Origin: Saprospiraceae bacterium
GTDB taxonomy: Bacteria; Bacteroidota; Bacteroidia; Chitinophagales; Saprospiraceae
Length of the DNA: 64,000 nucleotides
Assembly (NCBI GenBank): GCA_020631355.1
Contig: JAHDHL010000007.1
Span: 95,898-159,897, forward strand
Direction: 5' to 3'
The notes beneath the pieces are model-generated. The model made no database searches. It was not told where the DNA came from and saw only the letters and a program-made list of their open reading frames with translations. Positions 7,787 through 17,706 of this stretch are shown here, in pieces (positions within the stretch are counted from its first letter, which is position 1; the number at the start of each line of letters is the position of its first letter). Made by a program: the position numbers and the translations under genes.

Positions 7787-10549
7787 TTACTGAACGGCCA
7801 CTTTCTTATTAATGGTCTTACCATTCGCTGTCAATTGGATGTGATACATCCCCTTTGCGACACCTCCAAGGTCAAGCAGTTCGATTTGCTGTCCGATATA
7901 TACGGATGTATTGCCCCATGTCTTTATCTCACGACCTGTCATATCCAATAATGTGATGTTCAAATCCATATTTTCCAATGCTTCGAACTCGATATTCACC
8001 TCACCCCTCGTTGGGTTTGGATAAACAGACAGACCGGTCAATGTACCTTCGATTTCCTCATTGGAAACAGAGAATATGAAGGCATTCGCTTCTACCCTTT
8101 CGGAAATACACTCAATCTTTTCCTTTTCGATGTTCCAATTATAGAAGTAATAATAGTAGCCATTACCATAGACAGATGTAGTAATCTCACCTACGTCGCC
8201 GATTGGATATGGATAATTTACACCACCATCATTTCTGAACATGTTATTCTGAGGGCAACGCAAGGAAAGATCGTTTCCTACAGGCACCTCAAAATTCAAA
8301 TCAAGCGTATGCTCTCCCTGACCCAAATCAAAGCTAGCCGTAGCCAAAATATTATCATTCTGATCCACTAACTGGATATCCCTCACACCGGATGGTGCAC
8401 CATTAGGAACATAGACGGTGACATTCTTCAATGTAAATGGTTCGTATACTTCAAAGTAACTGTATGCACCTGTACTTGGCAATCCACCGCCACCAGCATT
8501 ATCGGTCTTACCTCCATTCTGTTCTTCACCACCATCGACAAGTTGTGACTCCACATAAACGGTAGAATCCATATCCATATAATCAATATCGAAAGAACTA
8601 CCTGTACCAATCTGGTTTCCTCCGGTTGGACTATCAAACCAAACCAGATTATCACCTGTGGCAGTAATCGTAGCTGGTCCTGGGTCATTGATAACTGCAT
8701 TCTGTACAACGGGAGTTCCAGGATTCAATACAGTAATCTCTACTGATTGCGAAGTCAATGTATTACTGGAACAGGTACTTTCAGTTTGGACGAAATATGT
8801 ACCGGACTCTGTAATAGTGATACTTTCCCCTGTTTCACTATTGGACCAGACCGGATTCATACCACTACCCAAATCGGTTGTCAATGTAACTGTTTCTCCA
8901 AAGCAGAACTTATCATCACCATCCAGACTGATGATGGGATCTGTCTCCTCGATGATGGTGGTCGTAATCGAGTTACTCAAGGAAACACAATCGTTTGCAT
9001 CCGTTGATACCACACTATAGTTTCCTGCTTCCGTTACCGTAATCGTTGGAGTAGTAGCTCCATTGGACCAAGTGTAATTAGCGAAACCTGCTGGTGCAGC
9101 CAATTCTACGGAACCACCCACACAGAATGCTGCGTTTCCTGTTACCTGAATATCTGAAGCAGCCAATAAACAATCCGCTTCAGGGATATTGTGTGTCGTA
9201 TTGATTTGTGCATCCTCGATTACCGTCTTCACACCTGATGGCCACTTGATGACCATGGAATCGATTTCTGTAGCCGTACCCAAACCGAAGTGTACGGTCA
9301 AGGAACTCATAGGACTGAAGCTCTGTCCTGCACGCACCTCACGAATCTGGATACCCCAAGCACCATGAATCTCCACTCTTGCACCAATTCCGTTCTTGTT
9401 ACTTACGATACCTTGGGTATTTACCTTAACCCAATTGTTGTTATTCGCATCATTGATATAAAGGGCATTCCCCTTGATGACATCAAGGAAACCATCATTA
9501 TTAAAGTCTCCGATTCCTCCATCATCGAATGGCAAATCATATCCTGTAAAGGTCATATCACCATTATTCAGGTACAATTCCTTACCAAGTTCAGAGAAGA
9601 TGTCAATAAAACCATCATTATTGAAATCACCCGATGCATTCTCCCATGCTCCAAGGTCATAGGGTGGAATACCAGATGACATAATGGACTCCGTGTAGTT
9701 TCCGTTTCCATCATTCACCATAAAGCGATTCTGCTCGTCATGATTTACTATGAATGCATCAAAATCACCATCATTATCAAAATCCTCGAATACGGTAGCC
9801 CATGATTGTGCATTATCATCCATCCCGATTTGAGCTCCTACCTCGGTGTAGGTACCATCGCCATTATTCCTATACATGGCATTGGTTCTTTCGATATCAC
9901 CCGGAGAAGAACCCTGACGACATTTTGTGATGTACAAGTCCGTATCCCAATCATTATCATAATCCACCCAAAGTGCAGCATAATTACCGGCAAGGTCAAG
10001 GGTTTGGATAAGGTTCTGGTCCTCTACCAAAACACCATTCCCATCATTCCTGTATGGGTGACTCTGATCCACATCGTGGCAAACAAAAGCATCCAAATGA
10101 CCATCATTATCAATATCCGCAAAAGTGGAACGTTGTGAAAAGATATAATCACTGTGATAATCCTCTGTGAATGCTGTACCATCCGCATTGGCATAGATGA
10201 ATGATACAGCCTGACCGCCTCCGAAAAGAAGATCCATGTATCCGTTTCCATCAATATCACCCGCACATAGACTCCATGTAGGATAGTTTTGTAAACTCAC
10301 CGGATATTGATTCTGGACAAAAGAACCATCTGGTTGTTGGTAATCAATCGTAATCATGTTTGTGGTTACCCTTACCACATCGTCCAAATGGTCACCATTC
10401 ATATCTACGGCGCAATCCTCATAAGAACTTCCCGATAGAGAATTCAGACTACTGGACATATTGGTGAAACTCACCTGTTGGGCCATAAGACCAACTGATG
10501 CCCCGGCTATCAGGCAGTGGATAAGTAAAATGTTGTACAATTTTTTCAT
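7787..10549 (-). CDS. secreted FG-GAP/ASPIC repeat protein with T9SS tail
   Basis: 920 residues. Signal peptide to ~24 (GLMAQ). Residues ~45-375 hold repeated FG-GAP/VCBS blades with the D-x-D/N-x-D-G calcium-binding pattern (DMNGDHLDD, DIDGNGYMD, DIDNDGHLD, DYDNDWDTD, DFDNDGDFD, DFNNDGF), forming a beta-propeller. Residues ~380-450 match the ASPIC/UnbV domain (NGIGARVEIHG; SMVIKWPSG). Two Ig-like segments follow. The last ~80 residues (LSVYPNPTRGEVNIEF to the C-terminus) are a T9SS type A sorting domain. It follows the multiheme cytochrome by 10 bases and is probably in its operon. The role may be adhesion or binding; the partner is unknown. Confidence 0.9.
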   Translation of the reverse strand: MKKLYNILLIHCLIAGASVGLMAQQVSFTNMSSSLNSLSGSSYEDCAVDMNGDHLDDVVRVTTNMITIDYQQPDGSFVQNQYPVSLQNYPTWSLCAGDIDGNGYMDLLFGGGQAVSFIYANADGTAFTEDYHSDYIFSQRSTFADIDNDGHLDAFVCHDVDQSHPYRNDGNGVLVEDQNLIQTLDLAGNYAALWVDYDNDWDTDLYITKCRQGSSPGDIERTNAMYRNNGDGTYTEVGAQIGMDDNAQSWATVFEDFDNDGDFDAFIVNHDEQNRFMVNDGNGNYTESIMSSGIPPYDLGAWENASGDFNNDGFIDIFSELGKELYLNNGDMTFTGYDLPFDDGGIGDFNNDGFLDVIKGNALYINDANNNNWVKVNTQGIVSNKNGIGARVEIHGAWGIQIREVRAGQSFSPMSSLTVHFGLGTATEIDSMVIKWPSGVKTVIEDAQINTTHNIPEADCLLAASDIQVTGNAAFCVGGSVELAAPAGFANYTWSNGATTPTITVTEAGNYSVVSTDANDCVSLSNSITTTIIEETDPIISLDGDDKFCFGETVTLTTDLGSGMNPVWSNSETGESITITESGTYFVQTESTCSSNTLTSQSVEITVLNPGTPVVQNAVINDPGPATITATGDNLVWFDSPTGGNQIGTGSSFDIDYMDMDSTVYVESQLVDGGEEQNGGKTDNAGGGGLPSTGAYSYFEVYEPFTLKNVTVYVPNGAPSGVRDIQLVDQNDNILATASFDLGQGEHTLDLNFEVPVGNDLSLRCPQNNMFRNDGGVNYPYPIGDVGEITTSVYGNGYYYYFYNWNIEKEKIECISERVEANAFIFSVSNEEIEGTLTGLSVYPNPTRGEVNIEFEALENMDLNITLLDMTGREIKTWGNTSVYIGQQIELLDLGGVAKGMYHIQLTANGKTINKKVAVQ

Positions 10550-10559
10550 ATCTCAATTT

Positions 10560-12500
10560 TTATGGTATGATGATTTTTTCAATAATAGAATGACCATCCT
10601 TATTTTCAAAAAGGATGATGTATAATCCTGATCCCCCTGGAATGGAGATGTCATACTGACCCGTTTGTTGCTTCTTATGTTGTAGGGAACGGCCATTCAC
10701 ATCATAAACTGTGTAGGCATGTATTTCTTCTGATTGTACCGTTACCATTCCATCTGCAGAAAGATTCGACAATACCTTGATGAATGGTGTACCATTAAAG
10801 AATTCGGATGTGCTTACAAATGTTCCCACATCAACGGAACGCTCCTTAATGAGTATGGGTTGTCTATCCGCAGCATCGAACATGGCTCTGAATTCATCAA
10901 TCTCATCCGATTGTTCTGAAAACATTTCCTCCATCCATTTAGGAGGAGCCGTCTGATAATAAACCCTTGCAGTAGCAGTAAGTTCACCATTCTCCCCATT
11001 CGTGGGAACATGGAAATACAACTTATCCCCACCCGTTCCTTCCTGACCATTATCCAGGTTGAAATTCTCATCTGTTTCCGCCATTCCAACGACCCTCACA
11101 GTATCATATACCGTATGGCTTGAGGAGAATCCCTCCGGAGCCAATCTATTATCCTTAAGGGCATGGTCTCCCCTTACGAGAACTGTCGTAACATCATTAT
11201 TGACATCCGCCATGACCATTTCGTAAATCTGTACTTCATCCTCTGAACGGATAATATCATAATGTGGTTCATAATCCGCATTATGCCCTACGACCTCAAA
11301 ATCATCATCGGTCCTACCTGAAATAAAGAGGGTATCACCTTGTTCGTTTTCTACCAAGAATTCTACGAATGCCCTACGGGAAGGATAACCCGAGGGAAAC
11401 TTATGCCCGGCCAGATTCAGCATATCCACCTCAAAGAATACGGTATCAGCCGTGCGGTCAAGGAAGTTCAAATCAAGGGCGATACTCTTGTTGTATAACA
11501 TATCCTCAGTGGCCATAATGGCCTGAGTGAACTGTTCGTAATTGGCCGTAAGGCCCAATTCATCTATATGGTCCCTGAAAATCTTCAGCATGAATACATT
11601 CGCTCCGGCCAATTCGTGGAGGTAGAATGGGCTCCTGGGTTCTGTTTCATAGCCCGCAGCAATCAGAACCTGTCCCTTGGCCATGGCTTCCATATGGCAA
11701 TTCTGGCAAGAAACACCATCGTTTTCATACTTGGAATTAAGCCATTCGTGATAAGTGGCCTGCTCTACGAATGATGTTCCGGTATAATTTCCATCATAAT
11801 CCAATGTTTCCGTAACGAGCGTATGGCAACCTGCACAAATTCCTGCATCACTGATATGTTCACTATATACCGGCTGATAGGTACTGGCCATCACCATAGG
11901 GCTTTCCAATGGACTGATGTATGGCCCATAAGCAACCCTTGTGGTATCAAAGTTCAGATGCCCGGAATGCAAGCTTCCCAATTCCTTATCTGATTGTTGG
12001 TGACAAGCCAAGCAGGAAACACCATCCAATGCAATTGAGTCACTCATCATTTCTGCCATGGAATAATATTCCTGTCCATTGTGCAATGCGGCAAAATGTC
12101 CCATCGGAGCATGGCAGGAAGTACACTTGTGTTCTATGGCTTGCTGGTGCTGTGGATACAACAATACCTCATGGCTTACCTTTGCTCGCCAGAAAGGATC
12201 CTTGGATGAATTGGCCATCATGGTAGCCCGCCAATCATCCACAAGGTTGATATCATTCCCCAAGGGATCGACACTGGCTATTCCGGCCGTATCCATTCCA
12301 TGACATTGGATGCATTCCCCTGAACCGGCAAAAAGGACATTGAATCCACCGGGTAATGAATCCGCCATCATTTCAAATTGCAATTTCTCGAATTCGGAAT
12401 GGAAGTTATCATTAGCAGTAGCCATTCTGAGTGGGAGCTCCGCCAAGAAAGGAATGGATACAATTACAAAGAAGATGAGAATCTTTTTCTTTCTGCTCAT
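10560..12500 (-). CDS. five-heme c-type cytochrome with T9SS tail
   Basis: 646 residues. The N-terminus MSRKKKILIFFVIVSIPF is a signal or anchor segment. Five CxxCH heme-binding motifs occur in the first ~270 residues: CIQCH (~63), CTSCH (~126), CLACH (~163), CAGCH (~222) and CQNCH (~265). The remaining ~370 residues are beta-rich. The last ~75 residues resemble a T9SS sorting domain (YTVYDVNGRSLQ; GLYIILFENKDG). Hemes would be attached in the periplasm and the protein then exported to the surface. An upstream start at 12548 is possible but adds 16 residues before the signal segment. The gene leads the operon with the FG-GAP/ASPIC protein. Substrate or electron partner unknown. Confidence 0.85.
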   Translation of the reverse strand: MSRKKKILIFFVIVSIPFLAELPLRMATANDNFHSEFEKLQFEMMADSLPGGFNVLFAGSGECIQCHGMDTAGIASVDPLGNDINLVDDWRATMMANSSKDPFWRAKVSHEVLLYPQHQQAIEHKCTSCHAPMGHFAALHNGQEYYSMAEMMSDSIALDGVSCLACHQQSDKELGSLHSGHLNFDTTRVAYGPYISPLESPMVMASTYQPVYSEHISDAGICAGCHTLVTETLDYDGNYTGTSFVEQATYHEWLNSKYENDGVSCQNCHMEAMAKGQVLIAAGYETEPRSPFYLHELAGANVFMLKIFRDHIDELGLTANYEQFTQAIMATEDMLYNKSIALDLNFLDRTADTVFFEVDMLNLAGHKFPSGYPSRRAFVEFLVENEQGDTLFISGRTDDDFEVVGHNADYEPHYDIIRSEDEVQIYEMVMADVNNDVTTVLVRGDHALKDNRLAPEGFSSSHTVYDTVRVVGMAETDENFNLDNGQEGTGGDKLYFHVPTNGENGELTATARVYYQTAPPKWMEEMFSEQSDEIDEFRAMFDAADRQPILIKERSVDVGTFVSTSEFFNGTPFIKVLSNLSADGMVTVQSEEIHAYTVYDVNGRSLQHKKQQTGQYDISIPGGSGLYIILFENKDGHSIIEKIIIP

Positions 12501-12716
12501 GGAATAGGTTGGAATGGTTCGTTCTCTATTGTAGTAAAAATAACGCAAATAAGCTATATCATTTCATTCAAGATGATATTATGACAAATAGTAGGCATAA
12601 GGAATATGGAATCTCCCCACATAGATTACTTTCTGCAAGCTTTACGTTAAATGACATATGCCAAAAATACCTTATTTTTAAGATATCGTAACAATGATGC
12701 CTTCAAAGAACAGGAT

Positions 12717-13490
12717 ATGATACGCAAGATTGGGTTCTTTTCCTTTTGTCTTATACTCTATGCCTGCCAGTATAATAGCAGGGATAACCCTACAATCCAA
12801 GCAGAAGCAGATACTGTCGAATCGGAAATACATCAGGATGCACGCGAATACTTCACCGCCTATTCAGTTGAGGAAGCCATGGCTGACCCTGAGGGAGTGA
12901 TAGAATTATACCTTCGGAATGATAAGCAATTGACCCAATTGCCCGTGGATATTGGCAAGATGGTCAATCTGAGGGTGTTGAATGTATCAGGTACGAAAAT
13001 CAGGACCATTCCCAATAGTATATCCAATTGCAAATATCTGTCAGAAATCATTGCCAATGCCTCCCGCATCACAACAATCCCCGATTCCATCGGTGAATTG
13101 GGGTTTCTTAGAAAATTGAATTTTGGATACAATGCCATTGATTCTATTCCCAGCTCATTGGGACAATTGGTGGGTTTGGAAGAATTGAATCTGGGTAGCA
13201 ATCATATTAGTCAATTACCAGATTCATTTGCAGGATTGAAACATTTGACATTCTGTGATGTTTCTGATAATGAATTAGAAATATTCCCTGATGCCATTTT
13301 AGGTCTTGAAAAAGTGGGAAATTTATGGATGCATGGAAATGCATTCGACTCAATTCCTAAAGAAATACAATTACTCAAAAATCTCCATCACTTTCTAGTT
13401 GACGCACATGAAATTAAGAATATCAAGGAGATTGAAGCATTGATTCCCGGAGTCTATATCATTGATGAATACGAAAGAAATAAAAATTAA
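12717..13490 (+). CDS. leucine-rich-repeat lipoprotein
   Basis: 257 residues. The N-terminus MIRKIGFFSFCLILYAC has a lipobox ending at Cys17, so it is likely a lipoprotein. From ~60 on there are about eight leucine-rich repeats of ~23 residues, with the pattern LxxLPxxIGxLxxLxxLxxxxNxI (for example LRVLNVSGTKIRTIPNSI; LEELNLGSNHISQLPDSF). They give a curved solenoid for protein binding. The ATG at 12717 fits the signal; the longer reading from 12651 does not. It is 49 bases ahead of the biosynthetic-type operon but has a different character, so its inclusion in that operon is uncertain. Confidence 0.85.
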   Translation: MIRKIGFFSFCLILYACQYNSRDNPTIQAEADTVESEIHQDAREYFTAYSVEEAMADPEGVIELYLRNDKQLTQLPVDIGKMVNLRVLNVSGTKIRTIPNSISNCKYLSEIIANASRITTIPDSIGELGFLRKLNFGYNAIDSIPSSLGQLVGLEELNLGSNHISQLPDSFAGLKHLTFCDVSDNELEIFPDAILGLEKVGNLWMHGNAFDSIPKEIQLLKNLHHFLVDAHEIKNIKEIEALIPGVYIIDEYERNKN

Positions 13491-13539
13491 AAAACCATAT
13501 TAAAATATATAAAACTACAAGACACCTTATCATATAATA

Positions 13540-14814
13540 ATGAGAATTAACATCATATTTTCCACCCTTAACACCAACAACACAAAACACTTATTAAACA
13601 GCATTCAACAACAAATAAAACTTGAAAAAAACATACTGAATCCTCATCGGGTTCACATACACATTCTCGACAAGACAATCCTACAAGAGGTTTCTGATAT
13701 ATTAGTACAAAAGGAATGGAATTTCGAAACAACGGTTTGTAACAAAAGAGAAATACGAACCCTAGAAACCAAATACAAAGTACTAATAAGAAGTATTCGT
13801 TTGAATATCGAACGGGATAGTATCCTAAGGACTAGAATCCAACAATTCCTATATATCAATAATAATAAAAACATTTTCGAGCAATCCATTATCTGGCAAT
13901 TGGATGATGATATGCTTTTCCATGGGCTAAGGGTTAAGGATGGAAAATTATCCTATTTTAATAAGAATTATTTCCAACAACTCATTCAACTTTATCTAAC
14001 CAAAGGACATGAAATAGATGCAATTATCGGAGGAAGTTCGCTCGTACCTCCAATTCCCTCTTTTTTGTATTGCGAATCACAATTGAAAGATATTATCCAT
14101 AGACAACATCATATCGGAACCCACCAACAAGTCCTTGAACAAGGGTATCATGATTTTGAAAATAGATTACAGAATCAGCAGCAGCATTACTTGGATTTAT
14201 ATCCTAATCTTGATGCCATATCCAAAGTGGAATTCATCCTAAAAGGCATTCCTGTCAGTAGAATCACGCTTACCGATATCGGTCATCTGAATCCACGACC
14301 ATCACAATTACACAGAGGAGGTAATTTTATTATTTTCAATCCCAATATATTGGATATCCCTCATATCGGAATTCCATTAAAAAACGGCAAACCCGCACGA
14401 AGAAGTGATATGATTCACGCCCTATTGCTTCGGGATTTGAATTTCAACATCATGGATATTCCATATTTTTCCTTGATACACCAAAGGAATTTCGAAACTG
14501 TCCATTTGGATGCCTCCTTGAAAAAATATAGGGAGGATGCTTACGGAGCCTTGTTTGTCAAATACCTGACTTCAGGAAAAAAAGCTTTTTTCGAGAGGCT
14601 ACAATTTTACCAAAAGCATCTTTATCGTATTGTAGCATTATTAAATAACGAAAAACTAAAAGGGCATTTTTCCAAGGAAGCAACAATCATTCAGAACGAA
14701 GCATCACACTTCAGGAATTTCAATATTCCAGAATGGCTGAATAAATTCGAACAACAAAAAATAATGTACCATGACATCAAAGAAAAACTTGCAGATCGGT
14801 ATCATTGGTTCTAA
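13540..14814 (+). CDS. GT-A-like glycosyltransferase (tentative)
   Basis: 424 residues, AT-rich. The start MRINIIFSTLNTNN is a typical first beta strand of a GT-A fold. An acidic motif WQLDDDMLF at ~residue 124-132 resembles the nucleotide-sugar and metal-binding DxD of such enzymes. Later GGNFIIFNPNILDIPH and RRSDMIHALLLRDL resemble the acceptor-side loop and the acidic region. No membrane helix is seen. The call rests on motif shape alone; a different nucleotide-binding function is possible. It overlaps the next gene by 44 bases and heads the operon. Confidence 0.5.
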   Translation: MRINIIFSTLNTNNTKHLLNSIQQQIKLEKNILNPHRVHIHILDKTILQEVSDILVQKEWNFETTVCNKREIRTLETKYKVLIRSIRLNIERDSILRTRIQQFLYINNNKNIFEQSIIWQLDDDMLFHGLRVKDGKLSYFNKNYFQQLIQLYLTKGHEIDAIIGGSSLVPPIPSFLYCESQLKDIIHRQHHIGTHQQVLEQGYHDFENRLQNQQQHYLDLYPNLDAISKVEFILKGIPVSRITLTDIGHLNPRPSQLHRGGNFIIFNPNILDIPHIGIPLKNGKPARRSDMIHALLLRDLNFNIMDIPYFSLIHQRNFETVHLDASLKKYREDAYGALFVKYLTSGKKAFFERLQFYQKHLYRIVALLNNEKLKGHFSKEATIIQNEASHFRNFNIPEWLNKFEQQKIMYHDIKEKLADRYHWF

Positions 14815-15289
14815 TTCTAGTGTTTGTTCCAAGGAGCTGTATACATTTGCCTTTAACTTGGGTAAGGCATTGGCAGACGAAGGATATATACTCTTGAACG
14901 GAGGCATGCAGGGTGTAATGGAAGCCGTTTCCAAGGGAGCCCAACAATCCGACAACAAGAATTCCAGGGTTATAGGAATCCTACCTTTTGACCATAGGGA
15001 AACATGTAATGATTACCTAGATATCGTTATCCCAACAGGAGTGGGATTTGCGAGGAATGCCATCCTCGTCCTTTCTTCTGACATCCTGATTGCACTAGGA
15101 GGCGGAGCAGGAACATTGAATGAAATCAGCTATGCCTGGCAATTCAATAAAAAAGTATTCTGCCTTACCCAAACCGAGGGTTGGAGTGCAAAAATAGCTG
15201 ATACGAATATTGATCATAGAAAGTCAGATTTATTAATTGGCTTCAAGGATATCAGCGAAGTCATCCAAAACATAAGGAACCATGAATAA
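14771..15289 (+). CDS. SLOG/TIGR00725 (LOG-like) family protein
   Basis: 172 residues with a Rossmann-like fold. The first strand and loop read LQIGIIGSNSS. The second part has GYILLNGGMQGVMEAVSKGA, then IGILPF. The binding motif LGGGAGTLNEISYAW is the counterpart of the PGGxGTxxE motif of LOG-type nucleotide-processing enzymes. Members of the SLOG superfamily bind or cleave nucleotides or nucleotide-derived ligands. Here the job could be nucleotide-sugar or nucleoside handling, in keeping with its neighbours; this is inference. The start at 14771 is needed to include the first strand, so the 44-base overlap with the preceding gene is real. Confidence 0.8.
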   Translation: MTSKKNLQIGIIGSNSSVCSKELYTFAFNLGKALADEGYILLNGGMQGVMEAVSKGAQQSDNKNSRVIGILPFDHRETCNDYLDIVIPTGVGFARNAILVLSSDILIALGGGAGTLNEISYAWQFNKKVFCLTQTEGWSAKIADTNIDHRKSDLLIGFKDISEVIQNIRNHE

Positions 15290-16100
15290 GGTACTGATGT
15301 TCCATAGGATACTTCCCCAACAAATGATATCGGAAAATGATGCATATTACCAAAGGGGAACATTAATCAGTTGTGAATTATTGGAAAAGGTCATTTTGTT
15401 TTTCCAACGTTCCAATTATGAATTCATAACTCTAAACCAACTCGAAAAAGAAGATAAAAATAAGGTGGTCCTTACTTTTGATGATGGCTATGAGGACAAT
15501 TATTCATATGTCATTCCCCTTCTTGAAAAATACGGCATTAATGCTACTTTCTACCCTACTCTGGGATATTGTCTGAATCAAGATGTAGCCCCCTTGGATT
15601 ATTATTATCATCATGTCAATAATCATATTAAGGATAATCGGAAACAGGATTGGATTACAGGTTCGATTAAAAAAAGTTTCATCAGCCTGAATCATGAACA
15701 ACAAAAAAAATTCATTCATAAAATTTATAAAAACAAAAATCTACCATCCGTAAAGGATATCGGATTAAGATATATGGATATGGAACAAATTTGTTCCTTA
15801 CAGGAAGCAGGTCATGAAATTGGTGGCCACAGTATGTATCATGATATCTACACCTACATCAGTACCGAAAAAGTAAGGCAGGACCTAACCGAGATGATGT
15901 TTCATTTTAATCAATATGGAATCCACATTTCATCATTCGCTTACACGGATGGACAATATTCCAATGATATTATCCATGAATTATTACAAATGAATATAAA
16001 GAAAGCCTGCACCATCCATTCCTTAGGAATCAATCCGGAATATCCTATGGAAATAGAAAGGTCATTCATTAACTCAACCTGGTATGAAAATAACATCTGA
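15282..16100 (+). CDS. polysaccharide deacetylase (NodB-type)
   Basis: 272 residues. The NodB homology domain is clear: KVVLTFDDGYEDNY (catalytic and metal Asp pair, ~residue 64), YGINATFYPTLGY, and the metal-binding GGHSMYHD (HxxxH, ~residue 183), with a late SFAYTDGQ strand. Such enzymes remove acetyl groups from N-acetyl-sugars or related amides with a metal ion. There is no signal peptide, so it should act in the cytoplasm, which fits a role in making a small molecule rather than trimming peptidoglycan. It overlaps the previous gene by 8 bases and the next by 17. Confidence 0.88.
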   Translation: MNKVLMFHRILPQQMISENDAYYQRGTLISCELLEKVILFFQRSNYEFITLNQLEKEDKNKVVLTFDDGYEDNYSYVIPLLEKYGINATFYPTLGYCLNQDVAPLDYYYHHVNNHIKDNRKQDWITGSIKKSFISLNHEQQKKFIHKIYKNKNLPSVKDIGLRYMDMEQICSLQEAGHEIGGHSMYHDIYTYISTEKVRQDLTEMMFHFNQYGIHISSFAYTDGQYSNDIIHELLQMNIKKACTIHSLGINPEYPMEIERSFINSTWYENNI

Positions 16101-17706
16101 AAATATTCTGGATTTCAATCGACTATTGGGAATAGATATGGGTCCCCCGATAAAATCCCAACTAGATGATATCATTCGTATAGCTGCGGAAAAAATACCT
16201 TGGCAGAATATTTCAATGATTCATCAATATTTCAGAAAAGCACCTTCGAACAAGGAAATCATCAATAATATCATTTCAGGAAAAGGAGGTATCTGTTTGG
16301 GTATTAACCGATTCATGCTCCACTACCTGAAAGCATTGGGATATAATGCACAATATATCCTATGTAGTAGGAAAAATAATAAACGGAATCACTTGGCTCT
16401 GATTGTCCGTATCCGACAGCAGATTTTCTTTGTTGATTTCGGTGATGCCCAACCCTATTATGAAGCTTTGGACATCAGTAATCCCAAGGAAATAATCAGG
16501 GGCGATATTAGATTCAGAATCAGCGCCAGAAAAAAAGATTATCTAATAGAAAGATATATCAGGGGCCATTGGTATTTCCATTACGAATTCAATCTGGAAC
16601 GAGTAAGGGAGGTGGAAATCCAAGCATTGGTTCATCGATATCATCATGATATTTTTTATGGTCCTTTCTGGAAAGATATTCATTGGGCGGCCTACCCTGA
16701 ACAAAAATTGAGAGCCATTAAAAATACGACCCTCATTATCGAATCTGATGATGGAATCATTCGAAAACATCCTTATCAAAAAAGTGATTTACTGCATCAA
16801 CTAGGCCATTATCTCAACTTGGGAATTGCGGATTGTAACAAAATTGGAAAAGCATTCAACCAACTCAGGAAAATCAACCAATCGGAACGATTCGGATTAC
16901 AATTATCGGATAAGGAAATCCAAGGATTCCTATCCTCTATACATTTGGATCACGCTGAGATAACAATGGCATTCCTAATACGATTTATCCGACAGGTATT
17001 ATCTGAAATACCATTCCAGAATTTCAAGATGATTGAAAGGGGATTCGGACACATTCCTACAAAAAATGATATCAAGGAAGATATGTTATCCCTGAGGGGA
17101 GGAACTTGCGCGACCATGAATACCTTTTTGGGCTGTGTACTTTATTCCTTGGGATTTGATATTTGCCTTATCAGTGGTACGATGCAAAAACAAGATGACC
17201 ATTTCGCCTTATTATTATCGCTTGACAATAAGAAATATGTCGTGGATATGGGAGATGGGCAGCCATATTTTTCTCCTTTCGAAATACAAGAAAAGTCACT
17301 TATCCATCATCATCCATTCAGGACATATAGGGTATCATCCTCTGATGTCCAACAAATGCAGATTGAATTCCTAATCCAAGGAGAATGGAAAAGGGATGTC
17401 ACTTATCATATCCGCCCCCAACCCTTTTCATTCTTCAGAAAGACACTGGAAAATCATTACACCAAAAAAGCCTTTGGTCCTTTTTGGCGAGGTTTGCGAT
17501 ATGCCATTTATCCCCAACAAAGATTATTATCCGTCAGGGATGATATCATCAAGGTACAACAAGTGGACAATACCATAAAACATATATCCTTTAACAATGT
17601 AAATGAATTCAAACAATTATTAACCCAATATGAATTCATTTGTAAAAAAGAATTATTACAATGCTATCAAAAATTAAAAACATATGATATCACAGAAAGA
17701 AATTGA
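16084..17706 (+). CDS. tandem arylamine N-acetyltransferase-like (NAT) protein
   Basis: 540 residues, about twice the size of a normal NAT (~270-280). Two NAT-like halves follow each other. Half 1 has GKGGIC with Cys71, NHLAL with His103 and VDFGDAQPY with Asp118. Half 2 has RGGTC with Cys342, DDHFAL with His373 and VDMGDGQPY with Asp388. Both Cys-His-Asp triads are complete and evenly spaced. NATs acylate amines through a Cys thioester, and in some natural-product pathways they close amide bonds. Substrate unknown. No signal peptide. It overlaps the deacetylase by 17 bases and the PhyH gene by 23. Confidence 0.88.
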   Translation: MKITSENILDFNRLLGIDMGPPIKSQLDDIIRIAAEKIPWQNISMIHQYFRKAPSNKEIINNIISGKGGICLGINRFMLHYLKALGYNAQYILCSRKNNKRNHLALIVRIRQQIFFVDFGDAQPYYEALDISNPKEIIRGDIRFRISARKKDYLIERYIRGHWYFHYEFNLERVREVEIQALVHRYHHDIFYGPFWKDIHWAAYPEQKLRAIKNTTLIIESDDGIIRKHPYQKSDLLHQLGHYLNLGIADCNKIGKAFNQLRKINQSERFGLQLSDKEIQGFLSSIHLDHAEITMAFLIRFIRQVLSEIPFQNFKMIERGFGHIPTKNDIKEDMLSLRGGTCATMNTFLGCVLYSLGFDICLISGTMQKQDDHFALLLSLDNKKYVVDMGDGQPYFSPFEIQEKSLIHHHPFRTYRVSSSDVQQMQIEFLIQGEWKRDVTYHIRPQPFSFFRKTLENHYTKKAFGPFWRGLRYAIYPQQRLLSVRDDIIKVQQVDNTIKHISFNNVNEFKQLLTQYEFICKKELLQCYQKLKTYDITERN

